Source: Sphagnum magellanicum
Lineage: Eukaryota; Streptophyta; Sphagnopsida; Sphagnales; Sphagnaceae
Reading direction: 5' to 3'
DNA length: 64,000 bases
NCBI GenBank assembly: GCA_021904315.1
Contig: CM038918.1
Span: 9,377,349-9,441,348, forward strand
Under the pieces are notes generated by a model. The model saw only the letters and a list, made by a program, of their open reading frames with translations. It had not been told where the DNA came from and did not search any database. Each line of letters opens with the position of its first letter. Positions within the stretch are counted from its first letter, which is position 1. Both the position numbers and the translations under genes were made by a program. Shown piece after piece: positions 1 through 12,341 of the stretch.

Positions 1-1652
1 TTAATGCAACTTTGATTGTCAACATGAATAATAGTGGTTTGGTTTTGTAGCACCTCGAGTGCTTGAAGAATATCATAACCACATTGATTTTTTGCCCCTT
101 TTGCTAAAGTTTAGTATTTTACTTCGGTTGAAGATAATGCAATCGTGGGTTGCTTATGGGAACACTAGGTGATCGGTCTATTACCTAATTGAAATAGGTA
201 ACAAATTGTTGATTTCCATTCCTAACACTCTACCCCCCAATCTGCAGTTGTAAATCCATTCAAGCCATTGCTATCCCGAACTTCATAGAAAATTCCAAAT
301 TCTTGAGTTCCTTGATGTAGTGTAACACATGTTTTGTTGCTTCAAGATGGACCTTGTGCGGTGCATTTATGTATTGACTTATAATACTTATGGCAAACAA
401 AATATACAGGTGAATATAAATAAAGTAGATTAATTTTCCTACTATTTGACAAAAAATGGTAGGATCTCTTGGTTATGATGTTTCCTCTTTCTCAAATTTG
501 AAGCCATTTGGAAATGGTGTTTAGGAAAGGTTGTAGTTATTCATGCAAAGTTGTTCAAGAAATTTCCGCATGTAGTCCTTTTGACACATGGAAATGATTT
601 TATTAACACGAAGAAATTTGGCTCTCAAATGGAAATTTAGATAACCTAGATTAGTCATTTCAAACTTGACTTCTAACTGATACGTGATCCACTTGATTTG
701 TGTTGTGTGATTTCTTGTAATTAATTATCATTGACATACAAAATCAAAATCATCATTTATCCATCTTTTAAGGTGTAGCAAAGATCATGATCTACATCAT
801 TTTGTAGAAGACCTTGGTCCCTAAGATACATATCAATTTTTTTCATATTAGGCTATACAAGCTTGTTAAAGCCCATACAAGGTTTTCTTGAGGTACCATA
901 CTTCAGATTCTTGACTTGGAATCATAAATTTTTTTGGTTGTGTTATGTAAACCTCCATTGAGGAATGGAGTTTTTATGTTGAGATGAAATATCTCTCACT
1001 TCTCATGTGCAACTAATGCTACTATTGACCACACTATATTCCGCTAAACCACATGTGCAAACATTAACTTGTTGGGGCACTCTTAGTTGTTGTGCTCTTG
1101 GTTGCCATGCTTTTGATGGTGTTTGTCCTAATTGCTATGCTCCTAGCTACATTGGTGTTCTTGACTATGCTGGTGTTCCTGATTGAGATGCAATGGTAGG
1201 TTCGACAAAAATCCCAAGCCTTGAAAGGCCAATGATCCCTTGATTTGTAGAGCTAGAAGCCTCATGAATAGTGAGTGACAACAATCATTACATAGGTGCT
1301 AGTCCTACAGGCATTATGACATCCCATATCTTTTCTATTTGTAAGTTATTTTTTATTCTAATTCTTCATGTGTGGTAATTGCTAGACCCAACCAACTTAA
1401 TGGCATCTAGAAAGACATTTTATGTGAAAAAATATAGATGTAACATAAAACCAATAATGAGAGCCAGAAATAAGCTCCACATTCTTTCTAACGCATGTAT
1501 TGGAATTGTGTTCACAATATTCCACTTATTTAGATATTTATTTGGAGTTTTAAATCATAGAAACTATTTAGTCTTTCACCAAGTGGAGCTGAGCTCACAC
1601 AACATGTCCACTAGCTTAAATTTTTTGTAGACCATGCTTTGATACCATGTGA
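1..1652 (-). mobile_element. Decayed Ty1/Copia retrotransposon, reverse transcriptase and RNase H part
   Basis: Read on the minus strand in shifting frames, this stretch gives recognisable Copia polyprotein pieces in order: a Ser/Thr/Pro-rich linker with short repeats (about 1250-1050), the reverse transcriptase core with MYLRDQGLLQNDVDHDL (about 860-790) and the active-site region LILYVNDN (about 755-710), a palm/connection part, and the RNase H end with ALSSTEVKY near 90-130. The usual YVDD catalytic motif reads YVND, and there are many stops and frameshifts, so the copy is dead. A tRNA-Met-type primer site sits at 1636-1647. From the primer site to the linker much less than a full gag-protease-integrase is present, so the element is also internally deleted. 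The window starts inside it. The LTR should lie just above 1648 but its far edge cannot be fixed. Confidence 0.8.
1636..1647 (-). other. Retrotransposon primer binding site (tRNA-Met type)
   Basis: The minus strand reads TGGTATCAAAGC, one change from the TGGTATCAGAGC site common in plant Copia elements. It directly follows a CA on the minus strand, as expected at the end of a 5' LTR. This orients the element on the minus strand with its 5' LTR at higher coordinates. Confidence 0.6.
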
Positions 1653-3410
1653 AAAAATGGACATTCAATATTAAAATTAAATCTAGTACTATTACACAAG
1701 AATGATCTAGAAGATTGAAAAAAACACTCAAAAGAAAAGAATAAAAATAAAAATTAGCAATATAAAAATAAATAAAATTAAATGCTAATCTATTTTACTA
1801 ATGAAAGACTTACATGCTGATAGCATAGTGTAACTGAATAACCTCCAAAGAGATCATGGTTTGAAAACCATGTAACAAATGTAAGAAAAAGATGAGGAGA
1901 TCAACAAGGTGAATGTGTACTACTATTAACACATAGTGCTGCTTGTAGTACATTTTAAAATCCAACTCATCGATGGGTTTTTAAACATACCAAGAGAATA
2001 CCCCAATTTTTTCTACAAAATTTGGTTTTGATTTTGTTGAATTTTTCAATGAGAAAATAATTGAATATTCAATAAGTCCCACGCTGTAGTTCTAAACATT
2101 ATGAAACTACCTCAGTGCATGGGCACCCATGTTCACAGGGGGACTCTCCACTGGTGCCAAGTGCCCAATCAGGGGCATCATGGTTTAGGTCATCCCAATG
2201 TGAAACAAAACAAACAAATCTAATGTCTACTTTTGCAGATTTCTTGGGAATATATACAATTTCTTGTCTTTCATCAACATTCAACAACTGTCAAGTGGCT
2301 GCTGGTGTATGTGTCTAGCATCCATGATGAAGCCAAATTACAGCCATTGTTCCTCAGACATATGCAGCCCATGAATCTAATGACAATTCCTTAGGTATGA
2401 GGTTGTACAGGTTGTACAGAAAGCTTGCTTCATTGATGTGTGGCATGTTTTACTAAGCTTATCATGAATTGATTCTTTGGGTTGATGGACTATGTTGAAA
2501 TTCCACTGGATCGCTGTGGTTGGGGATGGTCCCCAAGTGATTTTGATGTTAGTGGAGGGAATAAATTGAAAAGCCTTGGAAGATGATCATCCAAAGTTAT
2601 GCTTCCAAAGAAGGAATCAGAGGTGATATGAATTCTAAGGTTGGCCCTGGTTTAAGAGCTTCTATGTCATGGGAAAAATTAGAGGACCTCCAGATTCAGT
2701 GAATTTGCAGCCACTTTGGAGAACAAGAAACCCAGGGGGCAAACCAGTGAACAGCAGAACCCTTGTTTTATGCTCTGAAAGACTACTTGAAATTGAATTC
2801 TTTAGGAAACGCTTTGGAGCTAGATACATTAGAAGGTGAAAAGCTCCAAATTCAATTTTTGGTCTCCTAAGCCCCACCACCCCCACCACAGATACATCCC
2901 AAACTGCTATACAGGAAATCCTAGGCTAAATGATGAGTGGACATAGGTATGAGGATGCTTACAAGATATTCTTATGTGATGATTTATCTCAAAAATGGAA
3001 ACACCATTATTGCTTGTTAGAGTCCATTGTTGGACAATTCACGCAATCCTTTGGAATTTGCACCATTTTACAAAATTGAAATGAATATTCAAAACTGGTA
3101 CTAATTAACTTCATTTTGGGTCCCCTCCCCCAACAAAAAAACCTACCCTAACTTTATTACAAAAAAAACCGAAGTATAGAATTTCTGCCAACAAAACAAT
3201 CATCGTCCCCAATCACTATAGTTGGAGTCTATAATCTTCCCATACTGACATCTGCTGCTGCTGATATGCCATTGATGAAATGAAAAAATGGCCTATGCAA
3301 AGTCATGATCTTAAGCACATTCTGCTGCATCCATTATTTGCGGAAGAATAGGTGAAAAGCCTGATATAAAATGTTTGACGCAAAAGCATGATGCTCATTA
3401 GGAAGTGCCC
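1653..3410. other. No gene recognised; probable LTR remnant, then unique DNA
   Basis: The first few hundred bases are AT-rich and probably hold the decayed LTR. A coding-like run without stops occurs on the plus strand at about 2660-2840, rich in charged residues (it includes RTLVLCSERLLEIEFFRKRF), but it has no clear start and matches no family I know. Nothing else is supportable. Confidence 0.4.
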
Positions 3411-3869
3411 TTACATATTTGCACAATTGCAGTGTACATTACTCCAAAAAGAACTGCGCTGAATGGTTTCGCATGTGCAAGTCAGGCTTATCAGTATTGG
3501 CATGGTTGTACACGGAATCTTTTCACCCCTATGTCTGTTATTCCAAGCAATGTTTTGTTTCTTTTGGTCTAGACTCTTTGTGAAGCCTTTCAGAGGCACA
3601 CAGTGAAGGAGTCGTTCTTCATGCTCATATTGATTTTCATTGCGAATTTGATAAAGTCCATATCTCTCGGAAGCTAGTGGATTGTGATCAGTTTCAGATG
3701 GTGTGTTTGGTGTTGGCCATTCTGGTAAAATGGCTTTTCTCCCCCCAAACAACAGAGGAAATGGTCATACGGAGACCATAGAAGCCCTTTGCTGTTGTAG
3801 TTTGTCCTTGTGGCTAGGGGCTTGCCGTTGCAGCAGCTTTTCATATTTGTTCACCAGCTTCTGATGAGC
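3411..3869 (-). pseudogene. Unrecognised coding piece with an in-frame stop
   Basis: On the minus strand a pyrimidine-poor but valid AG acceptor at 3870/3871 is followed from 3869 by an open frame rich in Lys and Gln (AHQKLVNKYEKLLQ). It runs to a TGA at 3765-3767 and then continues open in the same frame to 3411 (it includes LLFGGRKAILPEWPTPN). The TGA is one C-to-T step from CGA (Arg). The N-terminal part looks like a short amphipathic helix. I do not recognise the family. Either this is a decayed gene, or the true transcript ends at the TGA and the rest is chance. Confidence 0.35.
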
Positions 3870-6169
3870 CTGGAATCATTAGAACGGATATAAAACTGGA
3901 GCCGACCCCAAATTATAAGGATCCAGTTTCGTACCTCCCGTGTCCACAAGGGTCGGCAGTTTGTTCTTAGTCCTTCATCGAGGTCGAAAGAGAGGCAAAG
4001 AAGGAAACGTAGTGAAAAACTATGGACTGATGGGTAATGAGAGACACTTGTGATCAGATTAGCAGCTAGCCTGGGGGCAAAGGTTTCCCGTTTTTCCGTA
4101 TTCTCATTTTCGGCCTCTCAAGTTTTCTTGGTTTTTGTTGCAGCGGACTAATCTCAGAGAGAAAGAAAGCCGTTTGTTTTTCACCATCAATCGACTGATC
4201 GTGTAGAATCTCAGCAAGTATTCGTGTGCTGCGCATCCGAACCCATGAAGGTTGTGATCAGCGGGTCGAGATTTGTTTGTTTTGGCGGAGTTTTGCAAAG
4301 CTTAAAATCCCTTTCTTTTTTTTGTTAGCAGAGTAGAAAGATGGTCTTTTGCTCCCGGCTCTGTGGGGTCTGCCTGCTCTAGTTCCGTCCTGAGCTTTCT
4401 TACGATTACAACACCATGGATAAAGTAAAGGTGTGTGAGGCTGACACTGAATCTGTCCGTTTGTGTGTCAGTGCATCCTACGCTTTCATATGTGCTGTCT
4501 TCATCTGATAACATGGTTATAAACCTATGTGATGGGGACAAAGGCCAGACTTGCAATCAAATATTCAAAGGCCATTCCCACTATGCTATGTAAGTGACCT
4601 TTAACCCAAAGGAGACCAACACCTTCACCAGCAATTCACGTGACTGAACTATCCTGCTTTTGCTTCAGGATTGTGTGGGGTTTGGTTCTTGCATCATCAG
4701 AGTGATCATGAGGTTAGTCATAGCAAGTCAATTTTAAGATGTTGGTCTCATGCCAGAAACATGAAGAGATTAAATAGGCAATTCTGCCTTATTTTCTGCT
4801 CTCACTTTTGCCTATGCAGCCAATTTGCATTGTCTTCAAGATCACTCTTTCATGAGTGACTCTTTGAGTCCTAGCTTTCATCTCTTTTTTTTATAGGCAG
4901 ATTGGTTCTCTCTACACACATTGTGAAGGGCATGTTTATTTCTAATGATTTAAAACTGTAAACTAGGCATCCTTTAACACTATGCTTTACTAATCAATAA
5001 GTGAAGTCATCCAGGAAATGCTGTCATGAAGAGATTGAAGGTTTAACTTTAGAAAGATGAATCTAGTTGATCATGTTGGTCCCAAGGCAAAGTTGATATC
5101 TACTAGTCCTTGGTCCTCCAAACACCTTACCCTAGCTACATTAACTTATGAATGACTACAAGATACCATTGGGCATGGACATGGAAGATGGGATAGTTGT
5201 AGAATGTGGATTGATGACATGTTTTCGGTATGATATTGTCATATCAACTTGTTTATCCAATTATTTCATGGCCAATATTGTAGGTCCTTCTAATCTTAGT
5301 TAGTCAAACAGATTTTAAATGAAATCTTCAAATCTTGAATGGCCTAAGGCATTTCTTGTGATGTTTTTGATTCCAAATTTGCATAGATCAAGAAGTTGGA
5401 TGCAAGTCAAGCCCTGTCATTATGGGCATGCTTACCATCCAAATGCTTCAATTATGATGTACATCATTGTAGTGTCCCCTTTGACAAGTGTTCATTTCAT
5501 TGGCTTTAGTGCACATTAATAAACTACTTTTACCTTATTTTGGTCCATTTGTCATTGCTTTACCTTATTGACCTCATTGATCACAATGTATTGGTCCACT
5601 TCCATCACCCTTAGTAATTGAATGTCTACTGTGTAGCACTTTGACATGCCACCATTGTTCGAACATTTCCACGGTAATTGTCACATTCTTAATGAATACA
5701 CTTAGTAGCATTGCATAATGTCCCTCCCACTTTGCCATCCTAGATTATATATGAGGTCATCTTCACCTAAAGACATTTCATAAGTCTTTCAGGATACAGG
5801 ATGGCTGGTGCAATTATATGTCATGAAATGTTGCGTTAATTGTAATGGCATTTAGCTGAATTGCCATTTATGTCAGATGGTTAGGTTGCAAGTATCCAAA
5901 GTCCCTTCAAGGGTCATGCCATGAGGACGTTGAGAAACTTTGGTGGGAGTTCTTTTCAGATCCATCACAATGGTGGGATCACTGGTCAGAAAAGGTAACA
6001 AGGTCCATCTTTCTTGTAATTCTCTTGCTGATGCAGGAATTTCGTGAATGGTTAATTGTTCTTGGTTCTGGTAGCCTGGTAGGCTGTGAGGATTGATCAG
6101 TTGGATTTGGACATCTGGTCATAGGCAAATGTCAGGTATCCAGATTTCAAACATAGGAAGACACAGAAG
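3870..6169. other. Intergenic, no gene recognised
   Basis: About 3,900-4,560 has somewhat higher GC and several short open frames on the minus strand, for example a Lys/Glu-rich one at 4302-4556, as might be seen at the 5' end of a minus-strand gene, but no family is recognisable. The remainder to 6.17 kb is AT-rich with no supportable feature. Confidence 0.4.
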
Positions 6170-8064
6170 GCGCTCTGGCTCAACCACAAGTGCAAACCCA
6201 ACTGGGTCGAATTGGAGCTGGCTGCATTGCCACCAGGGACTTTACAAGCAAGCACCTTTTCCTGGAATGTGAGGCTTGTAAGATATGTTAAGACAGGGCA
6301 ACCTGCAAATACAATGGAACTTTTCCAAAGAATGGAACAAGAAGGCATGGTTCCAGACAAGTTTACCTTTATACCAGTGCTCAATGCATGTGCTAGTTTA
6401 CAAGCACTTGAAGAGGGCAGACGTGTCTATCTGTAGATCATGGAAAGAGGTTTTGAGTCAATTCCTTATGTGGGCAATAGCCTCATTGATATGTATGCCA
6501 AGTGTGGGAACATCGAGGATGCTTGGAAGGTATTTGACAAGATGTTGACTCATGATGTGGTTTCTTGGAATTCCATCATTTCAGGACATGTAAAATGTAG
6601 GCAAGCAAAGAAGGCATTGGAACTATTTCAACAAATGCAACAGGAAGGATTGGATGCAGACAGAGTCACCTTCTTAGCAGTTCTGAATGCATGTGCTATT
6701 GAAATGGCAGTTGAAGAAGGCAGACAGGTCCACAATCACATCATTAGAAGTGGTTATGAGTCTGATGTTTTTGTGGGTAGTAGTCTTGTTGACATGTATG
6801 CCAAATGTGGGAGCATAGGAGATGCCCAGAGGGTGTTCCATAAGATGCCCGTACACAATGTCGTCTCTTGGAGTGCAATGATTTGGGGACATGGGAAATG
6901 TAGGCAGGAACAGAAAGCATTGGAACTATATCGACAAATGCAAGTGGAATGTGTGAAGCCAGAACCTGTCACCTTTGTCAGGGTTTTGAATGCATGTGCC
7001 AGTGCAGGGTGGCTTGAAGAAGGCAGACGTATTCATGAGCACATTATTAAAAGGGGTTATGAATCTGATCTGTTTGTGGGTAGTAGCCTGGTTGACATGT
7101 ATGCCAAATGTGGGAGCATAAAGGATGCTCAACATGTGTTCAACAAGATGTCCACACGCAATGCTGTCACTTGGAATGCAATGCTTGCAGGATATGCCAT
7201 TCATGGGCATGCTAAGGAGGCTTTTGAGCATTTTGAACGGATGTGTGAAGAAGGGGTAGAGATGGGTTTGGTCACTTTTGTTTCCCTTCTGGCAACGTGC
7301 AGCCATGCAGGTCTAGTGGATGAAGGCCTGGTCTATTTTGATTCCATGAGTTTAGTTCATCATGTTTCACCAACAGTTGAGCACTATGCCTGTATGGTTG
7401 ATCTTTTTGGTCGTGCTGGCCATCTGCATGAAGCAGAGGAGCTGATCAAAACCATGTCCTGTGAACCAAATGCTCCTGTGTGGAAGGCCCTGCTTGGTGC
7501 TTGTAGAGTGTATGGTGATGTGGAGATGGGAGAACGTGTTGCAGAACAAGTTCTCAGATTGGACCCTGGAAATTCTGCAGGCTATGTGATGCTAGCAAAC
7601 ATCTATGCAGCTGCTGGCAACTGGGATAGCTGTGCAAATATTCAGCAACTGAGGTTGGAAAGGTGTGCAGAGACAACCAGGGTGCACATGGATTGAGCTG
7701 AACAAGGAGGTGCATTCTTTCACAGTAGATGACCAAGAGCATCCACAAATAATTGAAATCTATGAAGAACTAAAAAAGTTGTCTGGACAAATGAAGGATC
7801 TAGGATATGTCCCAGATACCAAGTGTGTGTTACAGGATGTTGCGTTTGGGTCATCACAGTGAGAAGCTGGCAATTGCATTTGGCCTGATCAGCACACCTC
7901 CTGGTACTACACTTCACATCTTCAAAAATTTGTGGGTGTGTGGTGACTGCTGTTGTGCCATCAAGGACATTTCGAAGATAGTTGAGAGAAAAATCATTGT
8001 GAGGGATGCCAATTGCTTCCATCACTTTGAGAATGGTTTTTGTTCTTGCAAGGATTACTGGTGA
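6170..8064 (+). pseudogene. PPR protein of the PLS-DYW class, broken by one stop and two frameshifts
   Basis: DYW-type PPR proteins direct C-to-U editing in plastids and mitochondria. Here the PPR region shows three copies of the MYAKCG motif (from 6490, 6797 and 7100), then E/E+ motifs (VEHYACMVDLFGRAGHL) and a DYW domain ending CSCKDYW. Lesions: a TAG at 6434-6436 in frame between RRVY and MERGFES, where CAG (Gln) would fit; a loss of about two bases near 7662 before RQPGCTWIE; and a loss of roughly ten codons with a frame change near 7845 before [11 protein letters not shown]. The zinc/catalytic motif CGDCH reads CGDCC and CSCGDYW reads CSCKDYW, so the deaminase core has also lost key residues. 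No clean start or transit peptide is seen upstream of 6212. The repertoire looks fern- or lycophyte-like. Confidence 0.9.
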
Positions 8065-11000
8065 TGTCAATGGTGTCCTCATAGTCCCCTGGATCAGCAT
8101 ACATCATATTCCTTCCATCACACTTATGTCCAGATGCAAAGGATGTGCCTGTTGGGAACACTTGGGATTTTCCAATACCCATCACACAGTTTTAGGGTGT
8201 TGGAAAATTTATGCATCAGGCAATGGGTGATCAGACATAAATGTTAATCTGGGCTTTAAATCATTTGCCACATCTATTCAACAAAGAGGACATGAGGACT
8301 GCTCTGCTCTCCTGTGACCTAGAAGCTCCACTGCAATTGTAAAGAGAATGCATCAGCTTGCAGGTAACTTCACTGAGCACAATGTAAAACATGTGTGATA
8401 AAGAAACTTAAGAAAAGGAAGATATGGCCCAGGCGGCTGGCAAAGCTTGGTTTTCTGCTGCAAGGCCTGTGTTTGAGTCTCTCTTTCTTCTCTTCCTGTT
8501 CTCAGCCTGTGTGGTCTGTTCATCCAAGCAGGCAAAGAGAGCATCTGAGGAGCAATAGCAGGAAGTGTCCCAGGGTATTTGGGTTCAGGTTTTCTTGATC
8601 TTGGCCTGGGGCAATGGAGAACTGATGATTCTGATTGCCTTTGGAAAATTGGGAAGGAGGGTGATTCAATTGTTCTACAGGACAGAAGGTGATTCATCGA
8701 TTTAAAGGCTGTGAGGTTTGCTGAATGAGAGGATTGCATGAACATGAGAAGAGGAAATGGTGCAGGCCAGAATATGGCTAAGGATTTGGTCTCTATTGAG
8801 AGTGAGTTGCAAGGACATTTGCAATTAGAGCACTGTGCTGTCTTCCAACACTTCATGGTCTGTATCTACATGAATGTCTCTCTCCTATGGTAACCAACCT
8901 TTTCCAGAACTAGAGACTCAGCTCATTCAGGTTTTGTGCTTGTAGTATGTGTATGAATGTGGTCATAGACAGTAGTACACTCTGCCAGAGGAACAGAAGT
9001 CTGTCCAACAATATGCCTACAATCTTCTCTCTGACTCTACTATGGAGCATTTAGTGCTGATATACATGTCACTGCATGATATCTCTCTATAGTGGTTATG
9101 ATTTTTCATCAGCTTTTGGCAAAATTAATCCCACGCAACACAATGTCTTGATGTTCAGCACACATTTGTGTGAATCTGATGGCTAGATCATCTGGGGTTG
9201 TAAGTTATATGAGGTCTGGTCTTCCTAATATTACAGTGCTTTGCTTTATCTACTTTTCTAGCTCTGTCAGAGGTAGCAGTGTTTTTCTACCTCAAGTCTT
9301 TGTGAGAATATCTTTACTGATGATGTTCCCACTGTCCAGATTGATATAGCCTGGAATGGAGACCATTTGCGATGAAAAATAATCATTTTTAGTATAATGA
9401 GCGATGTGTTAACATGCTATGCAGATGAGTAGACTCATGTGCTGAGGTACGGACACCAATGTTGGCATATCCAAGAGATGTAGAATGGAGAAAGAGAAAC
9501 AGTATTTTGTAAGTTTCACTGGGCTCAGACTGCAGCTAATAGACATGGATTTCTTATGAAAACTGTGCAGACATAACTGACACTTTGTGAATGGCACTCA
9601 TAATAAGGTTATGGCCACAGTTGTTCTTGTCACAGTGTTAGTTTTGGTCTCGCTAGAACCCATAAAATTGGGGCCTTCAAAGTGTTTGTTTTTTGTTTTC
9701 TCTGCAACCTCACAGATGTGTTCTTGTGGCTAAAGTGAATGTACTGCATTGACATAATTCCTATTGGTGTGCTTAAGGGAAATATTCATGTGCAGGCCTT
9801 AACCACTAACCCTCTATGTAGGCCCTCTCTAATGCCTGCCTGATTACAAATGAAATAAAGCATTACTGTCATGAGCTTGTCACAGCTTTAATGAGAATAC
9901 TATTGGCTGTATGTGTTATCTATGTCTCTTTGGTACTTGCCAACATGATGACCAAGTCTTCTTAGTGCTTCTGGAAATGTGACAGGAACTCAGGATGCAG
10001 GTGTTTGTACAACTATTTGTCTGAAGTTTTGGGCAAGTTATGACATACTTATCTGCACCGGTTGTTGGGAGTCAATGAAGTCAGTGCAGAGCTAGACGCG
10101 CTATTTATGATGAAGGTGAAGCTCTGATATCTCAAAGTCACAATCATAATGTTTCTGCAATCTCATAGATTTTCTCTCAAAGTTGCTGACAATTTTAAAC
10201 AAACAAATCAATGAAATATCACACTGGTTGCAAATAGTCTCATATATCAGCAGCTAATTATGTCCCAATTGCAAGGTGTTCCATGAAAAGTGCTTCAAAA
10301 TTGCTGGTTGGTGGCAAGGTAGTATGCTCATGGCATTGGTAATGGTGAGTTTTGATGCTTAGGGACTTCAAAATTCACTTGATACTGGTGTTTGAATTCC
10401 TAGTAGTCATACAATGGTGACCTTTATCAAGTTTAAAACACACCATTTCAAGCCATGAAGCCATGAGTGGTGACAGTAGTTGTAGACATTATATACTTTA
10501 AGTTACAACACCATTGTCAAAGTCTTCAATAAAACTGTTGCTTTATTAATGTGCAACCACTACTAGCTACATACGAAACCTTTTAATAGCTCCACAAAAG
10601 AGCCAATGTGTTGCAAAAGATGAGTTATACATTTATGGTGAATGGTGTCAACTTAGTTTTTGACTTTAAATCCTCAATTGAAGAGGCTGATAAGGCAACA
10701 CTGGCTTGAAATGAAACACTCCACATCTTGTTAACCCTTCATTCATAGGTCATCCTACAAACATCTTTTGAACTTATGACCAGTTCACATATAGACATTA
10801 AACAAAGTGAATGAGACCATGTGAAAATGAATCAGCACCTTTCATTCATGAATATCTCTCCCAGAAAAGAGGAGGGATCTGTTGCCTACACCCTAGCCTG
10901 CTGGCTTACTCTGTAGAGTGAGCAGGGGTTGCCCATTCTTTAATATGTAATCCCATCATCACTGCCAAAATCAATGTGAGGTGTGGAAGAAACATCAACT

Positions 11001-12341
11001 TTGAAGAGATTCTGGAGATACACCTGCACTTTACTTGGAGTTTTCTATGACCCCACAAGTGCAAAGTGACTGCAATTGTTGAAGGCAGACTGAGAATACC
11101 ATGTAAAGAGTCTTGTGAAATCTATTGATTGAAGCTTATGGTTTCCTTGTAACTGTTCCTTTCTTCAGGTGTCTACTGGAAGGACTGGTGCCAAATGTAG
11201 ATAAGTCAGTCAAGCTCCTGGTGGCAAATGTGGCTCAAGGGAAAATTCCCACAAAAATCAGCAAAGTGTGCATAGAAGAATAGATCCAATTCTCTGAAAA
11301 CCATCATCAGATGCTTTCCACAAGAAAGCAGTTCTAAAAGACCCCAATTTACTTTGCATCAATCTTTGAGTAAATCCTAGCAGCGTCTGGGGCTACATTT
11401 TGCAAACCTGCAAAAGAAACTATAGGTCAATACAAATCAACTTGGTCTTCTTCTCATCAATTCGTTTATCACTCAGATAATGCTGGTTTCCATGACCTAA
11501 ATGATCACCTGCATAAAGAGGAAATGAAACAGCACAATGAAAGTACAGACTGTATATGATATCCAAGCGGGTTGACAAAAGGAGTTATTAACCACCTCCT
11601 TACACATGAATTCTTGTAGCTGTAAGAAACAACTGTCAATAACTTCAAACTGAAGCCCTGATATATCCACATAACTAGCACCAAGTTTTCAGTGCAGATT
11701 TCCCACCAAACTTTGACACTTACTGTTCCTAATCAGTCATGCATGCAGAGCAGCAGCAACCATATGGATGCAATAGATCATCAATGCATTGAAAGAAGAG
11801 TACTAGAGCACATTGTGGAACTCAAAACTGCGGTGTACCTTGATTTTATGCCCCACCAATTGGAAATCTGACTTTATGCTGCACTATGCTGCTGAAATTC
11901 AGAACAAAGGCTCATCCTGTGGGATTTCAACCAAGGAACTGGGGCAGGAAACTGCATGCTACTGTAGATTGCACCTACCCATGTAGATTTCAGATACTCT
12001 GCATCATCAAAAACACTCATCAACCTTGCTTGCTAAGCACCAATGCTTCATATGTGCAATTAACTGGAAAAATTCCTGCCATTGCTCCAGACTGTAGTAA
12101 TGCTCAAAGACTGTTCAAAAGTAAGGTAACATGTCAATTATGCCACCTCAAATTCACTGAAGTGTGAGAATGGAATCATTGACCTTCAGATGATTTTCTC
12201 CTTTCTGGAAGGAGTAAAGGGTGTTGCACACAAACCTGTAATAGTCATGTTTGAAGAGGTTTATGCACTGCATAGTCTCCATAACAAGATTCTGCCATTT
12301 TGTGCAGAGCTGGTAGCCACAAGATAGAAGTTTTGTGCTGT
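8065..12341. other. Long intergenic region without recognised genes
   Basis: About 4.3 kb with only short open frames. The longest is 167 codons on the minus strand at 8353-8856. It is Ser/Pro/Cys-rich with no motif and lies just downstream of the PPR pseudogene; I treat it as chance. A 93-codon plus-strand frame at 11886-12167 is likewise unrecognised. The part next to 12.34 kb should be the 3' UTR of the mTERF gene. Confidence 0.4.

Noticed and set aside
6434..6436. TAG in the PPR frame corrected by U-to-C RNA editing
   Set aside because: Such editing occurs in organelle transcripts of some ferns and hornworts, while this is a nuclear gene that has two frame changes as well.
8353..8856. 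167-codon minus-strand frame downstream of the PPR pseudogene
   Set aside because: No motif, biased composition, and no promoter or splice context; length is possible by chance in this GC range.
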